A stretch of 64,000 bases of DNA from Paraglaciecola sp. (GCA_009993955.1 JAACSL010000008.1:1-64000), one strand, 5' to 3'; shown: positions 29,229-39,174, counted from the first letter of the stretch. Numbers and translations are program-made. Notes: generated by a model from the letters alone, not told the origin.

Positions 29229-29684
29229 TGCCACTTACTTACCGCATAAAACCAAGACAAAGTGGGTTTAATCAATCCGCTAAGCGTCGAATTGCTCATA
29301 AAATCAGCAATAAGACGGAGGTAACGCGAATTTTTGCGGAACATTGAAAATTAATTTGTGAAATTAATTTTCATCTGGACGCGCTATCTTTTGAAACCAT
29401 GCTGACTATTGCCTGCTATTACCGCCTTATTTGCCTGTGTGAAGATTAGAATCACCATATCAGTCGGAACACCTCGTCAATTCGTTGTTTTATTACCAAA
29501 ATAATCCTCAAAAAACACCAACAAAACAGGCTATGGGAAATTTTCAACAATTTGGCTAAGGCCCAAGCTTTCATTAGAATGGCGGCCGCTCAAACGCGGG
29601 GCACGCGTTGTTTAGCAGTCGACACTGGTCTGAACGCGCTTTATCGGCAGGTCAGTGAGTCCTCAACTACTCCAATAAGCTAAT
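29229..29684. other. 456-base intergenic region upstream of the long GAPDH gene
   Basis: No credible coding frame or RNA gene. It contains a near-perfect AT-rich palindrome at 29345-29373, and otherwise presumably the promoter of the GAPDH gene. Confidence 0.6.
29345..29373. repeat. 13-bp-arm inverted repeat
   Basis: Arms TGAAAATTAATTT and AAATTAATTTTCA are exact reverse complements around a 3-base centre. Composition is AT-rich and no T-run follows, so it is more like a DNA-binding site than a terminator. The position is about 310 bases upstream of the GAPDH start. Confidence 0.8.
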
Positions 29685-31151
29685 GTGAATATGAACCAGC
29701 AACTCGAGCAGCAACTTTTAAATAGTTGGCAAGAACGCCAAGAATACGCCGAACAAATGCAACCTTTGTTGGGTAAGCTTTATCGCAATCATGCCATAGA
29801 GATCTCTGTTTATGGCCGCCCGTTATTGGCCGCTAGTGCCATTGATATCATCAAGGCTCATCGCTCGGTCAGGCTAAAAGAACCAAATAAACTGAGATTA
29901 CGTGAGAGTTGGCCTTTGCTTGAGCATATGAGCCGTATGCAATTGGCACCTGCCCATATTGATTTGGGTAAATTGGCCTACGCCTACCACTACGATGCGC
30001 AATACTCGGTCATGAGTGTCGACTCCTATTTACGTCAAGCCTTAGCCGACATCGTTGATCGCAGTGATCAACATACGCCGCAAGACGTGGTTTTGTATGG
30101 CTTTGGTCGTATCGGTCGAATTTTGGCGCGCTTACTTATCGAGCGTCAAGGGGTGAATAATAAGCTGCGTTTAAAGGCAATCGTGGTACGCGGGGGCAAA
30201 GCAGGTGATCTAGAAAAACGAGCCAGTTTGCTGCGTCGAGATTCCGTGCATGGCCCCTTTAACGGCAGTATTACCATCGACGAAAGTAAAAATGCAATCA
30301 AGGCCAATGGTGCATATATCCAAGTGATTTATGCCGATGCGCCACAACATGTTGACTACTCTCAGTACGGCATCAACAACGCCATTGTGATTGACAATAC
30401 CGGGATGTGGCGAGACCAAGACGGTTTGAGTCAGCACTTGCAGGCTAAAGGTGTGAGCAAAGTATTACTCACCGCACCGGGCAAAGGCGCCATCAAAAAC
30501 ATCGTGTATGGAGTTAATCATCAAGCGATTCAGCCTGAAGATACCATTTTATCAGCGGCGAGTTGCACCACTAACGCCATTACTCCGGTATTAAAAGTGA
30601 TGGATGAGAAATTTGGCATTGAAAGTGGTCACGTGGAAACGGTGCACTCTTTTACCAATGATCAAAACCTAATCGACAACTTCCACAAGGGCGATCGTCG
30701 CGGGCGTAGTGCGGCACTTAACATGGTGATCACCGAAACGGGTGCCGCCACTGCAGTAGCCAAGGCCTATCCGCAATTAGCCGGTAAACTAACCGGTAGC
30801 GCTATCCGCGTACCTACACCTAATGTGTCTCTGGCGATCCTAAACCTGCATCTACGTGAGCAAAGTGACAAAGAGACAGTGAATAATTTTTTGCGTGATG
30901 TGTCATTATTTTCTGAGTTACAGCATCAAATTAACTACACCGCGTCTAAAGAAATTGTGTCTACTGACTTGGTAGGCACACGAGCCCCTGCGGTCATTGA
31001 TTCACAAGCCACTATTGTTGCTGGCCAACGCGCAACCTTATATGTGTGGTACGACAATGAGTTTGGTTACAGCTGTCAGGTGATGAAGGTAGTGGAGCAG
31101 ATGAGTGGATTATTTTCACCTACCTTACCCAAAGCAAAAGTGACGTTTTAA
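29685..31151 (+). CDS. glyceraldehyde-3-phosphate dehydrogenase, long form with N-terminal extension
   Basis: A 488-residue GAPDH. The catalytic part begins only at about residue 135 (LYGFGRIGRILARLL) and keeps the nucleophile Cys 294 in SAASCTTNAITP and WYDNEFGYSCQV near the end. The first 130 residues, helical and rich in Gln, Glu and Leu, are an extension found in a GapB-like group of Shewanella, Vibrio and Alteromonas, thought to act in gluconeogenesis. GTG 29685 or ATG 29691 may be the start; neither has a clear ribosome site. This is the second GAPDH in the window, separated from gapA by the glycogen genes. Confidence 0.9.
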   Translation: MNMNQQLEQQLLNSWQERQEYAEQMQPLLGKLYRNHAIEISVYGRPLLAASAIDIIKAHRSVRLKEPNKLRLRESWPLLEHMSRMQLAPAHIDLGKLAYAYHYDAQYSVMSVDSYLRQALADIVDRSDQHTPQDVVLYGFGRIGRILARLLIERQGVNNKLRLKAIVVRGGKAGDLEKRASLLRRDSVHGPFNGSITIDESKNAIKANGAYIQVIYADAPQHVDYSQYGINNAIVIDNTGMWRDQDGLSQHLQAKGVSKVLLTAPGKGAIKNIVYGVNHQAIQPEDTILSAASCTTNAITPVLKVMDEKFGIESGHVETVHSFTNDQNLIDNFHKGDRRGRSAALNMVITETGAATAVAKAYPQLAGKLTGSAIRVPTPNVSLAILNLHLREQSDKETVNNFLRDVSLFSELQHQINYTASKEIVSTDLVGTRAPAVIDSQATIVAGQRATLYVWYDNEFGYSCQVMKVVEQMSGLFSPTLPKAKVTF

Positions 31152-31158
31152 CCTGTTT

Positions 31159-31190
31159 GATTGCGCTGTTCGCAGCGCAATCCTTTGTTC
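31159..31190 (+). terminator. intrinsic terminator with TTCG loop
   Basis: Ten-base arms GATTGCGCTG and CAGCGCAATC close a TTCG tetraloop. CTTTGTTCTGTTC follows immediately. Seven bases separate it from the stop codon of the long GAPDH gene. Confidence 0.85.
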
Positions 31191-31313
31191 TGTTCGAATA
31201 ATCACCACTCCTTAACATTAAGCGACTTTTTTAGCCCTGATTTGCTGAGGCTCTGCCCATTTGCTGTTTAGCTATGGTAGATTACTGCGTGAAAAATTTA
31301 GAGAGAGCAGCCA

Positions 31314-32441
31314 GTGCGAATTAGTAGCAATTTTGACAGCGGAAATATTCAGGTTATTCAAGCCTCAGAGCCAGATAACATCCAGTTGCGGATCAAACCT
31401 GACAACCAATCAGATTTTTATCAGTGGTTTCATTTCAAATTAGAGTCCCAAGCCTTTGTTTCACATCGCTTGACCATCGTTGACTTAAAAAACTCTGCCT
31501 ACCCAGATGGCTGGAAAAACTATCAGGCCGTGGCGTCTTACAACCGTCAAGAATGGTTCAGAGTAGACTGTGAGTTTGACGGTGAACAGCTGGTGATCCA
31601 ACACACACCAGAATTTGAGCATACCTATTTTGCTTATTTTGCCCCCTACAGTTATGAGCGCCATCTAGACTTACTCGCTTGGGCGCAACAAGCGCCTTTG
31701 TGTCAGCAGCTTTGTTTGGGTGAAACCATAGATGGCCGTGATATGTCACTGCTAGTGATTGGTGAGCCAGAAAAAGATAAAAAAGTCATTTGGGTGACAG
31801 CCCGTCAACACCCTGGAGAGACCATGGCGGAATGGCTGGTGGAAGGGTTGTTGGAGCGCTTGTTGGATGAAGACGATGGCTTGGCTCGTCAGTTACTTGA
31901 AAAAGCCGTGTTTTACGTTGTGCCCAATATGAATCCAGATGGTGCGGTGCGTGGTCATCTACGCACCAATGCCGTGGGGGCAAATTTAAACCGTGAATGG
32001 GCCGCCCCAAGCATGGAACGCAGTCCAGAAGTATTTCTGGTTAAACAGATGATGCTTGAAACCGGTGTTGATTTGTTTTTGGATGTACATGGTGACGAAG
32101 CCCTGCCTTATAACTTTGTGGCAGGGGCGGAAGGAAATCCTGATTATTCACCACGTATCAAACAACTTGAAGATCATTTTAAACAAAGTTTAATGCTTGC
32201 CACACCTGAATTCCAAGATACCTATGGCTATCCAAAAGATGCACCAGGGCAAGCGAATGCCACGGTTGCTACTCATGCGGTAGGGCAAACTTTTGATTGC
32301 TTAGCGTTCACGTTGGAAATGCCATTTAAAGACAATATCGAATTACCTGATACGGCATATGGCTGGTCGCCAGCGCGCTGTAAGCAGTTGGGTGAAGATG
32401 TATTAATTGCCATGCGCGCCGTAGCTGATATGCTGCGCTAG
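31314..32441 (+). CDS. M14 family zinc carboxypeptidase (cytosolic type)
   Basis: A 375-residue metallopeptidase of the M14 family, cytosolic carboxypeptidase (CCP)-like branch. The first 125 residues form the N-domain typical of this branch, including YQAVASYNRQEWFRV and YFAYFAPYSYERH. The zinc site is ARQHPGETMAEW (His and Glu) plus the His in LDVHGDEALPYNF. PNMNPDGAVRGHLRTNAVGANLNREW binds the substrate carboxylate. The late Glu in FTLEMPFKDN is the probable catalytic base. There is no signal peptide. GTG start with GAGAG upstream. Removal of C-terminal amino acids from peptides is expected; the physiological substrate is unknown. Confidence 0.88.
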   Translation: MRISSNFDSGNIQVIQASEPDNIQLRIKPDNQSDFYQWFHFKLESQAFVSHRLTIVDLKNSAYPDGWKNYQAVASYNRQEWFRVDCEFDGEQLVIQHTPEFEHTYFAYFAPYSYERHLDLLAWAQQAPLCQQLCLGETIDGRDMSLLVIGEPEKDKKVIWVTARQHPGETMAEWLVEGLLERLLDEDDGLARQLLEKAVFYVVPNMNPDGAVRGHLRTNAVGANLNREWAAPSMERSPEVFLVKQMMLETGVDLFLDVHGDEALPYNFVAGAEGNPDYSPRIKQLEDHFKQSLMLATPEFQDTYGYPKDAPGQANATVATHAVGQTFDCLAFTLEMPFKDNIELPDTAYGWSPARCKQLGEDVLIAMRAVADMLR

Positions 32442-32509
32442 GTAAAAGCAATACACAGTCATACACACAAAATAACATTACTAAAAATAAAAAATGACAG
32501 GGGAAAACA

Positions 32510-34183
32510 GTGGAAACATTTCATAATTTTTTGACGTCTTTAGATGGCATGTTGGGGGGCGCGTGGTGGTTCCCCTATGTGTTACTCGGCACCGGTTTAT
32601 TCTTTACCATATATTTAAAATTTCCACAGATCCGCTACTTCAAACATGCTTGGAAAGTGGTGATGGGCAAATATGATAAGGCTGATGCCCCAGGAGATAC
32701 GAGTCACTTTCGCGCCTTGACCACTGCCTTATCAGGCACAGTAGGTACAGGTAACATTGGTGGCGTGGCCTTTGCTATTTTCCTTGGCGGCCCTGCTGCC
32801 CTGTTTTGGATGTGGGCAACGGCTTTTCTTGGCATGACCACAAAATTTGTTGAAGTCACCCTGTCCCACAAATATCGCGACAAAACCCCAGATGGCACCA
32901 TGGCTGGTGGTCCCATGTACTACATGGACAAACGCTTAAACATGAAATGGTTGGCCGTGGCATTTGCGGTTGCAACGGTTATCAGCTCGTTTGGTACCGG
33001 CAACCTGCCACAAAGTAATGGTATCGCTACCAGTATCGAAGCGACCTTTGGTTTTGAGCCGATTATTGTTGGTGGCGTATTAGGTGTACTTCTTGCTCTG
33101 GTTATTCTTGGCGGTATTACACGGATTGCCGCAGTCACCGCCAAAGTTGTGCCCTTGATGGCTCTGATTTATTTGGTTGGTGCGGTATCGGTTATTTTTG
33201 CCAATCTAGAAAACGTGGGGCCTGCCTTTGTCTCGGTTTTTGCTGATGTGTTTACTGGCTCAGCGGCAACGGGTGGATTTTTGGGGGCGACAATAGCCTA
33301 TGCATTTAACCGTGGTGTTAACCGTGGTTTATTCTCCAATGAAGCCGGTCAAGGTTCTGCGCCTATTGCCCACGCGGCAGCCAAAACCAATGAACCTGTA
33401 TCAGAAGGCATGGTGTCCATTCTTGAGCCTTTTATCGATACCATTATCATTTGTACCTTAACGGGTTTGGTTATCTTGTCTTCAGGCGTGTGGAAAGAAA
33501 AACATTTCAACATTTTTGACCGTGCTGACATGCAAATCATTGCGGGTAGCTATGTAGACACTAATGAAGCGGATCGCCAACAACTGTATACCTATTTAAA
33601 CGGCTTAGAAGGCAGTCAGGTGACAAATTATACCGGCGAGATTCAAGTGATTAATGGTAAGGCGGTGAATTCAGGTTTTACTATTTTGAATGCGCGCTCA
33701 TTGGCTGAAAATGTCACCTTTTCTTCGGGTGAACCAGAAGATACTTACAACGGCATCTTGAAGGTCGTTGATGGGAATCTAGTCAAAGACAAGATCATTG
33801 TATCCGGTGAATCGCTGATCCACTCGGCCAGTCTAACTGCGCTAGCTTTTACCCGTGGTTTCTTTGGCAATTTTGGTCAATATATTGTTTCCATCGGCTT
33901 GCTGTTATTTGCATTTTCTACCGCCATTGCTTGGTCATATTATGGTGACCGCGCCATGACCTATTTGTTTGGTCCACGTTCAGTTATGCCTTATCGCGTG
34001 GTGTATGTAGCCGGTTTTGTGTGGGCAGCGGTCTCTGATACAACATTGGTGTGGGCTCTGTCTGCCGTGGCCATCGTAGTTATGACCTTGCCCAACTTAT
34101 TTGGTATCTTCTTACTGCGTAAAGAAATGAAAGAATCAGTGGCGAAATATTGGGAAAACTTTAATAAAGATCACCCATCCTGA
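32510..34183 (+). CDS. alanine/glycine:cation symporter (AGCS family)
   Basis: Inner-membrane sodium-coupled symporter for alanine or glycine, 557 residues. Family signatures are [29 protein letters not shown], then [27 protein letters not shown]. Roughly ten hydrophobic segments are seen. Between the helix ending VILSSGVW (about residue 327) and the helix region beginning [10 protein letters not shown] there is a hydrophilic insert of about 110 residues, larger than in short AGCS members. GTG start with AGGGGA in front. It may import amino acids released by the neighbouring carboxypeptidase, although the gap suggests separate transcripts. Confidence 0.92.
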   Translation: METFHNFLTSLDGMLGGAWWFPYVLLGTGLFFTIYLKFPQIRYFKHAWKVVMGKYDKADAPGDTSHFRALTTALSGTVGTGNIGGVAFAIFLGGPAALFWMWATAFLGMTTKFVEVTLSHKYRDKTPDGTMAGGPMYYMDKRLNMKWLAVAFAVATVISSFGTGNLPQSNGIATSIEATFGFEPIIVGGVLGVLLALVILGGITRIAAVTAKVVPLMALIYLVGAVSVIFANLENVGPAFVSVFADVFTGSAATGGFLGATIAYAFNRGVNRGLFSNEAGQGSAPIAHAAAKTNEPVSEGMVSILEPFIDTIIICTLTGLVILSSGVWKEKHFNIFDRADMQIIAGSYVDTNEADRQQLYTYLNGLEGSQVTNYTGEIQVINGKAVNSGFTILNARSLAENVTFSSGEPEDTYNGILKVVDGNLVKDKIIVSGESLIHSASLTALAFTRGFFGNFGQYIVSIGLLLFAFSTAIAWSYYGDRAMTYLFGPRSVMPYRVVYVAGFVWAAVSDTTLVWALSAVAIVVMTLPNLFGIFLLRKEMKESVAKYWENFNKDHPS

Positions 34184-34201
34184 TCCTTAACAAAAGGCAC
34201 T

Positions 34202-34226
34202 AAGCGCGGCAACTGCTGCGCTTTTT
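34202..34226 (+). terminator. intrinsic terminator after the symporter
   Basis: Arms AAGCGCGGC and GCTGCGCTT (one G-U pair) with loop AACT are followed by TTTTGCTT. The hairpin starts 18 bases after the symporter stop. Confidence 0.75.
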
Positions 34227-34321
34227 GCTTATTAATCAAGCCCAATTGTATAGCTAAATACACATTTTTTTGACCGGCGTTTGCATAATTAGCAGTGGGT
34301 CATTTGTTGTTGGAGGTCCAT

Positions 34322-34648
34322 ATGGCATTAATTGATTGCCCAGCATGTGGTAAAAAAATTTCGGATAAAGCACAACTCTGCAGTCACTGTAATTTTGCAG
34401 TGGGTTCAGCGAGCAGTGAAGACATTGCACGTAAAACGGCTTTAAGCAAATATCTGCAAGCGCAAAAAATTCAAAACCAGTCGATGGTTGCCATGTTACT
34501 TTTTGTCGGTGGTTTTGGTTTTATGTACTGGGGTGATGCAGACCAAGAGGATTGGCAATTTAAAATAGCTTTTGCACTTAGTGTATTAGGTTTTGTTTGG
34601 TACATCGTTAATCGTGTGCGTTTGATCTTTGTTAAAAAATCTTCATGA
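34322..34648 (+). CDS. zinc-ribbon protein with two membrane helices
   Basis: A 108-residue hypothetical protein. The N-terminus is a zinc ribbon, CPACGKKISDKAQLCSHC (two CxxC pairs), then a short basic helix and two hydrophobic segments (about residues 55-70 and 84-102). GGAGG six bases before the ATG is a strong ribosome site. It starts a group with YeaC, a DUF349 protein and RluF. The membrane topology suggests a zinc-bound cytoplasmic head; the function is unknown. Confidence 0.75.
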   Translation: MALIDCPACGKKISDKAQLCSHCNFAVGSASSEDIARKTALSKYLQAQKIQNQSMVAMLLFVGGFGFMYWGDADQEDWQFKIAFALSVLGFVWYIVNRVRLIFVKKSS

Positions 34649-34661
34649 GTACATTAAAACA

Positions 34662-34955
34662 ATGAATACTGACATGCTTCTCAAGTCTATGACGCCTCAG
34701 GTTTATGAGGCTTTGCGAACGGCCGTTGAAACAGGTAAGTGGTTAGATGGCTCAGCGCTCACCCAAGCTCAACGTGAGAGCAGCATGCAGGCTGTCATGT
34801 TGTATCAAGCTAAAGTACTAAAATCAGATCAACACATGACCATTGGTGAGAATGGCGAAATTGTGCACAAGAGTCGCGACGCTTTAAAACAAGAGCTAGC
34901 TCAACAATCATTTGATAATCAAACAATAGCGCGGTTTAAACAGGATGATATTTAA
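34662..34955 (+). CDS. YeaC family protein (DUF1315)
   Basis: A 97-residue cytoplasmic protein matching the DUF1315/YeaC family: MTPQVYEALRTAVETGKWLDGSALTQAQRE, then MQAVMLYQAK and HKSRDALKQELAQQ. The ATG at 34662 fits the family start; an upstream in-frame start overlapping the zinc-ribbon gene is less likely. Its last 11 bases overlap the next gene. The biochemical role of the family is not known to me. Confidence 0.8.
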   Translation: MNTDMLLKSMTPQVYEALRTAVETGKWLDGSALTQAQRESSMQAVMLYQAKVLKSDQHMTIGENGEIVHKSRDALKQELAQQSFDNQTIARFKQDDI

Positions 34956-37761
34956 TCGTTTTTTTCGTTCCAAACATTTAGATCCCAAACCTCAAGTACG
35001 GATTCAAGCTATTGCAAAGCTCGACAAGCAACTGGCGGCGCAAAAAACCGTATTGCATGAACTGGCGTTTAATGATCCTGATGCTGGGGTGAGTTTAGCT
35101 GCCCTGCACAAGTTGGATAGCTTTCCGCTGTGGTACAAAATGGCTGAAACGGCGAAAGACGAACGGGTGCAAAAAAAGTCACAACAGGTGGTTGAGCAGC
35201 TGTTATTCGACGAAAGCAATACCACCCTGAGCGAAAAAGAAAAACGTAACTTCATCAGTCAATCTAAAGATCTGCGCTTGCTAGAAAAGTGTGTATTGCT
35301 GCCATGGATACAAGCCGACGAGGCCTTATGCCGACTTATTTTAAAACGCCTTGATAAACCGCAACTGGTTGAAAAGATCCTCATCGACAGCCCAAACGAA
35401 AGCTTGCAGTTAGCTCTGTTAAGTGAACTCAGTGATGAATCACAGTCTCATAAATTACTCAACAAGCTGAGTAAAAAAGCACGTTCAGCCAAGGTGCGCA
35501 CAGCGGCTGGTGAGTTAAGCAATCAATGGCAACAACGCAGTCTCATTCCCGCTGCCGTAGAAAAAGATACCCGCATGGTATTGGCCAAACTGCTCGCCCT
35601 CAAAGACAGCACCGATTTACCCCATATTCAAAGCCAATGGCAAACGTTGCGTGACCAATATGCTCAGCAGGCGGCACAATTTTCTTATCTGAGCGACACA
35701 AAGGCCCATGAGTTTAGCGAAAAATGGCAAGACTTAAACCGTAAACTCGAAGCGGTGGTGGCACGTTTGCAACCTGAGTGGGAAGCCTTAGCCGCCGAGC
35801 AAGCTCTACAAGCTAAAATTGATCAACAACTTGTCCACATTGAGCAGGCCTTAGGCAACATCGATGCTCAGCTTAACGCGGCGGGCATGAGCTTGGATGA
35901 AAGCCACAGACAAACATTACAGGCAGACTTGCAAACCCACCAACAGGCTTTGCAAACTCTACTCAACGAAGCACAGATGGGTCCTCACGCTCACACGAGT
36001 ATTTCTGCCTTGCTGCAGCGACTAGCCACTAAACAGGCGTCATTGGATAACCTACCTGCTTATCAACGGTGCCTCGACGAAGCACAAAGCTTATTACAAC
36101 AACTCAGCGCCCTGGATTTACCCAGCGACAGCAGTCAACTCGATGCTGCCCAGCAATACCTGCGTGAGGTTAAGCAACAATGGCGTGAGATTACCGCCAA
36201 GTTTACCGACAAATTACCAAGTAACTTGGTGCAGGCATGGCAGCATCAGGTACGCCAGTGGCAACAAGCCAGCAAATCACTTAATGATAAAATTAATCAG
36301 GATGTGCTGCGTTGTCGTAATAAACTGCGGGCGATTGATAACCTGGTTTCACAAGGACGTTTCCGACTGGCGATAGATCTCTATGGTCGTGTTTGCCAGT
36401 GGTATCAAGCGTTGCCTGAAAAACAGCAAACACAGTTAGACAAAGCCTTTGCCAAAGCCAAAGAGCAGGTGGAAGATTTACAAGACTGGCAGGAATACAT
36501 TGCCGCACCACGCAAACCAGCATTGTTAAACCAAGCAGAACAATTGGTTGCCGAGCCATTAGCTATCGAACAACAAGCCAAGGCCGTTAAACTCTTACGC
36601 CAACAATGGAAAAGTTTAGGGGTAATTGATAACGAAGCTGATCAAGCGCTTAACCTTGCATTTGATTCAGCCCTAGAACTGGCTTTTGCCCCTTGTCGCG
36701 CCCACTACGAGTTACAAGAGCAACAGCGTGCGGCTAATTTGCAGCAAAAAAATACTATTTTGCAACAATTGCAGCACTTGGCTGAAGCCAGTGTGCATGG
36801 CAAAGAGTTGAGCAAGCAGCTTAACCAAATTCAGCAACAATGGCGCAATGTTGGCGAAGTTGGGCATCAACAGCGACAGGCTTTGAACCAGCAGTTCCAT
36901 GCCTTGTTAAGCCCGCTGAAAACCAAAGTGCAAGATATGTTCGCTAACAATGCCGAACTCAAACAACACCTGATCACAAAAGCTGAAAAACTGCTGAGTC
37001 AAGAATCGGTTCAAGACGCGGTGGAAGAAGTTAAGAAACTGCAACAGCAGTGGAAGGCCATTGAGCATGCAGGGCATAAAGCAGAAGAAGGTTTGTGGAC
37101 CAGCTTCAGAGCGGCATGTGACAGCGTGTTTGCCAAGCGTCAAGCGCAACAAAATGCTGCTCTGCAAGTTGCCAATCAGCATGTGCAACAAGTAAAAACA
37201 CAGCTTGCCACCAGCAAAGAGCTGTTAACAAACGCCACCACAAAGGCAGAGCTTGACGCCTTTGTTGAACAGCTAGGTAAGGTGACTGAACTGCTGCATA
37301 ATTTGCCAGAATCAGTCAGCGATAAAGAGCAACAAGGCCTTAAACGGCAAGTAGCAGACATGGAAGAGCTGCACAAAAAACGTGTAAGCCAAATTCACCA
37401 CGCACAAGTACAGCAGCAATATCAAACATTGTTCCATGCCCTTGAACAATGGCAGCACAAAGATTCCTTGCCAGCCGAAGCAAATGAGTTGGCCAATCAT
37501 TGGCAACAGGCATTTAACGCTAGTGTCTCGGAGCACTCGCGGCATACCTTAACGATTATGCTTGAACTGTGTTTAGACAAAGCGTCACCTAATTCAGATC
37601 AAGCAAAACGTCAGGCGATTCAAATGCAAATGATGGCGGCGAAATTACAGAACGGTGAATTACCCAGTGCGGATGAATTGCTCAAACAATGGATAGCCTG
37701 TGGCCCAGTGAGCAAAACAGAACAAGCTTATTTGGCTCGGATCCAAGGTTTGTTTGTTTGA
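34945..37761 (+). CDS. DUF349 repeat coiled-coil protein
   Basis: A 938-residue, Gln/Ala/Leu-rich, mostly helical cytoplasmic protein. Repeated modules ending in a QQWRNVGEVGHQ- or QQWKAIEHAGHK-like pattern (also RQQWKSLGVIDN and KQQWREITAKF) are the DUF349 repeat. An N-terminal region of short helical repeats (about residues 15-190) precedes a long coiled coil. There is no signal peptide. It begins inside the yeaC stop region (ATG within an 11-base overlap) and ends one base before rluF, so the three are translated together. The molecular role is unknown; the association with an rRNA modification enzyme hints at RNA or ribosome-related work. Confidence 0.8.
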   Translation: MIFNRFFRSKHLDPKPQVRIQAIAKLDKQLAAQKTVLHELAFNDPDAGVSLAALHKLDSFPLWYKMAETAKDERVQKKSQQVVEQLLFDESNTTLSEKEKRNFISQSKDLRLLEKCVLLPWIQADEALCRLILKRLDKPQLVEKILIDSPNESLQLALLSELSDESQSHKLLNKLSKKARSAKVRTAAGELSNQWQQRSLIPAAVEKDTRMVLAKLLALKDSTDLPHIQSQWQTLRDQYAQQAAQFSYLSDTKAHEFSEKWQDLNRKLEAVVARLQPEWEALAAEQALQAKIDQQLVHIEQALGNIDAQLNAAGMSLDESHRQTLQADLQTHQQALQTLLNEAQMGPHAHTSISALLQRLATKQASLDNLPAYQRCLDEAQSLLQQLSALDLPSDSSQLDAAQQYLREVKQQWREITAKFTDKLPSNLVQAWQHQVRQWQQASKSLNDKINQDVLRCRNKLRAIDNLVSQGRFRLAIDLYGRVCQWYQALPEKQQTQLDKAFAKAKEQVEDLQDWQEYIAAPRKPALLNQAEQLVAEPLAIEQQAKAVKLLRQQWKSLGVIDNEADQALNLAFDSALELAFAPCRAHYELQEQQRAANLQQKNTILQQLQHLAEASVHGKELSKQLNQIQQQWRNVGEVGHQQRQALNQQFHALLSPLKTKVQDMFANNAELKQHLITKAEKLLSQESVQDAVEEVKKLQQQWKAIEHAGHKAEEGLWTSFRAACDSVFAKRQAQQNAALQVANQHVQQVKTQLATSKELLTNATTKAELDAFVEQLGKVTELLHNLPESVSDKEQQGLKRQVADMEELHKKRVSQIHHAQVQQQYQTLFHALEQWQHKDSLPAEANELANHWQQAFNASVSEHSRHTLTIMLELCLDKASPNSDQAKRQAIQMQMMAAKLQNGELPSADELLKQWIACGPVSKTEQAYLARIQGLFV

Positions 37762-37762
37762 C

Positions 37763-38515
37763 ATGAGTGAGCAAGTGGGCATACGCCTCAACAAGTTTAT
37801 CAGCGAGTCTGGTTTTTGTTCGCGTCGAGAAGCTGATAAGTTAATTGAGCAGGGGCGTGTCACCATCAATGGGGCATTGCCTGAACTGGGTACAAAAGTT
37901 CTGCCTGGCGCCAAAGTCGCGGTGGATGGCAAGGTAATAGCAGCCAGTGCCAAAAATAAATCAGATAGGGTGTATATCGCCTATCACAAACCTGTGGGCA
38001 TTACCTGTACCACGGAACTGCATGTAAAAGGCAATATCATTGATGCGATTAAACATCCCCAACGCATATTCCCCATTGGACGCTTAGACAAGCCCTCTGA
38101 AGGGCTCATTTTTTTGACCAGTGACGGTGATATCGTTAATAAAATATTGCGTGCTGAAAACGCCCACGATAAAGAATACGTGGTCACGGTTAACCGGCCA
38201 CTGAATGAACATTTCTTACATAAAATGGCCAGTGGCGTGCCCATCCTGAACACCGTGACTAAACCTTGTGTGGTGACCATGCAAAGCAAGATGGTGTTTA
38301 GAATTGTGTTAACTCAAGGCTTAAACCGGCAAATTAGGCGCATGTGTGAATACTTGGGTTTTGAAGTGGTGAAACTTAAACGCACCCGCATCATGTCTAT
38401 CCGACTGGCAGGGCTTAAACCCGGAGAATGGCGGGATCTGACAGAACAGGAAATGGCCGAAATTAACGCAGCCGTGGCTAACTCTTCAAAGACAGCATCA
38501 ACAGCGCGGCAGTGA
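37763..38515 (+). CDS. rluF: 23S rRNA pseudouridine synthase RluF
   Basis: Converts uridine 2604 of 23S rRNA to pseudouridine. It has 250 residues, with an N-terminal S4 RNA-binding domain (RLNKFISESGFCSRREADKLIEQGRV) and a catalytic domain with Asp 109 in PIGRLDKPSEGLIFLTSDG. LTQGLNRQIRRMCEYLGFEVVKLKRTRI is the usual C-terminal motif. The sequence fits the RluF/RluE/RsuA class, and the GRLDKPSEG form and length favour RluF. ATG 37763 lies one base after the DUF349 stop. Confidence 0.92.
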   Translation: MSEQVGIRLNKFISESGFCSRREADKLIEQGRVTINGALPELGTKVLPGAKVAVDGKVIAASAKNKSDRVYIAYHKPVGITCTTELHVKGNIIDAIKHPQRIFPIGRLDKPSEGLIFLTSDGDIVNKILRAENAHDKEYVVTVNRPLNEHFLHKMASGVPILNTVTKPCVVTMQSKMVFRIVLTQGLNRQIRRMCEYLGFEVVKLKRTRIMSIRLAGLKPGEWRDLTEQEMAEINAAVANSSKTASTARQ

Positions 38516-38610
38516 ATTGCCCACAATTTGTAAGCTAACTGCTATAGTAAACGCTGCAACACTTCAAAAATTTAGTCTAGCCTTATTGCCTAAACCACAA
38601 GGAAAAAAGC

Positions 38611-39066
38611 ATGAACGATTCTCAAAAACAACAAGCCATCAGCATTTTAAACGAAATCATGGAATATGAATTAGCTGGGGTAGTGCGCTACACCCACTAT
38701 TCGCTTATGGTCTATGGTTACAACCGCATACCCATTGTATCGTGGTTAAAAGGCAATGCTGCTGAAGGTCTTGCCCATGCCCATAAAGCCGGCGAGATGG
38801 TCACCATGTTGGGAGGGCATCCTTCACTTAAAATTGGTAGTTTGCTGGAAACAGAACAGCACAACATTGGTGATATTCTCAGAGAAAGTTTAGTGCATGA
38901 AAAAAACACCTTAGCGGTGTATCAGAAGCTACGTCAATTAGTGGAAGGTAGTTCCGTGGTGTTAGAAGAATACGCGCGTGAAATGATTTATTTGGAAGAG
39001 CAACATCTGGATGAAGTGAACAAAATGTTGCGCAGCCCCGGAGAAACCAAACCCTTCAGTATCTAG
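38611..39066 (+). CDS. ferritin-like / bacterioferritin-type protein
   Basis: A 151-residue four-helix protein of the bacterioferritin type. Helix A carries Glu in MEYELAGVVRYTHYSLM, helix B has EGLAHAHKAGEMV, helix C LRESLVHEKNTLAVYQ, helix D YAREMIYLEEQHLDEVNK. Together these place the Glu and His ligands of a di-iron ferroxidase site. The haem-binding Met of true bacterioferritins cannot be confirmed. AAGGAAAAAAGC precedes the ATG. It would store or detoxify iron. Confidence 0.85.
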   Translation: MNDSQKQQAISILNEIMEYELAGVVRYTHYSLMVYGYNRIPIVSWLKGNAAEGLAHAHKAGEMVTMLGGHPSLKIGSLLETEQHNIGDILRESLVHEKNTLAVYQKLRQLVEGSSVVLEEYAREMIYLEEQHLDEVNKMLRSPGETKPFSI

Positions 39067-39082
39067 TCACCCCGCAATCGGC

Positions 39083-39110
39083 GCCTGCTTATCCCTGACG
39101 ATAAGCAGGC
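39083..39110. terminator. hairpin between convergent ferritin-like and SLC13 genes
   Basis: Eleven-base perfect arms GCCTGCTTATC and GATAAGCAGGC surround a 6-base loop. T-runs are weak on both sides, so it is a probable but not classical terminator. Confidence 0.6.
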
Positions 39111-39174
39111 AGCCAACTTTCGATAACAATAAACGTCTGTCACCCACCTGCGGTTTCTGTTCTTTTCCTACTTG

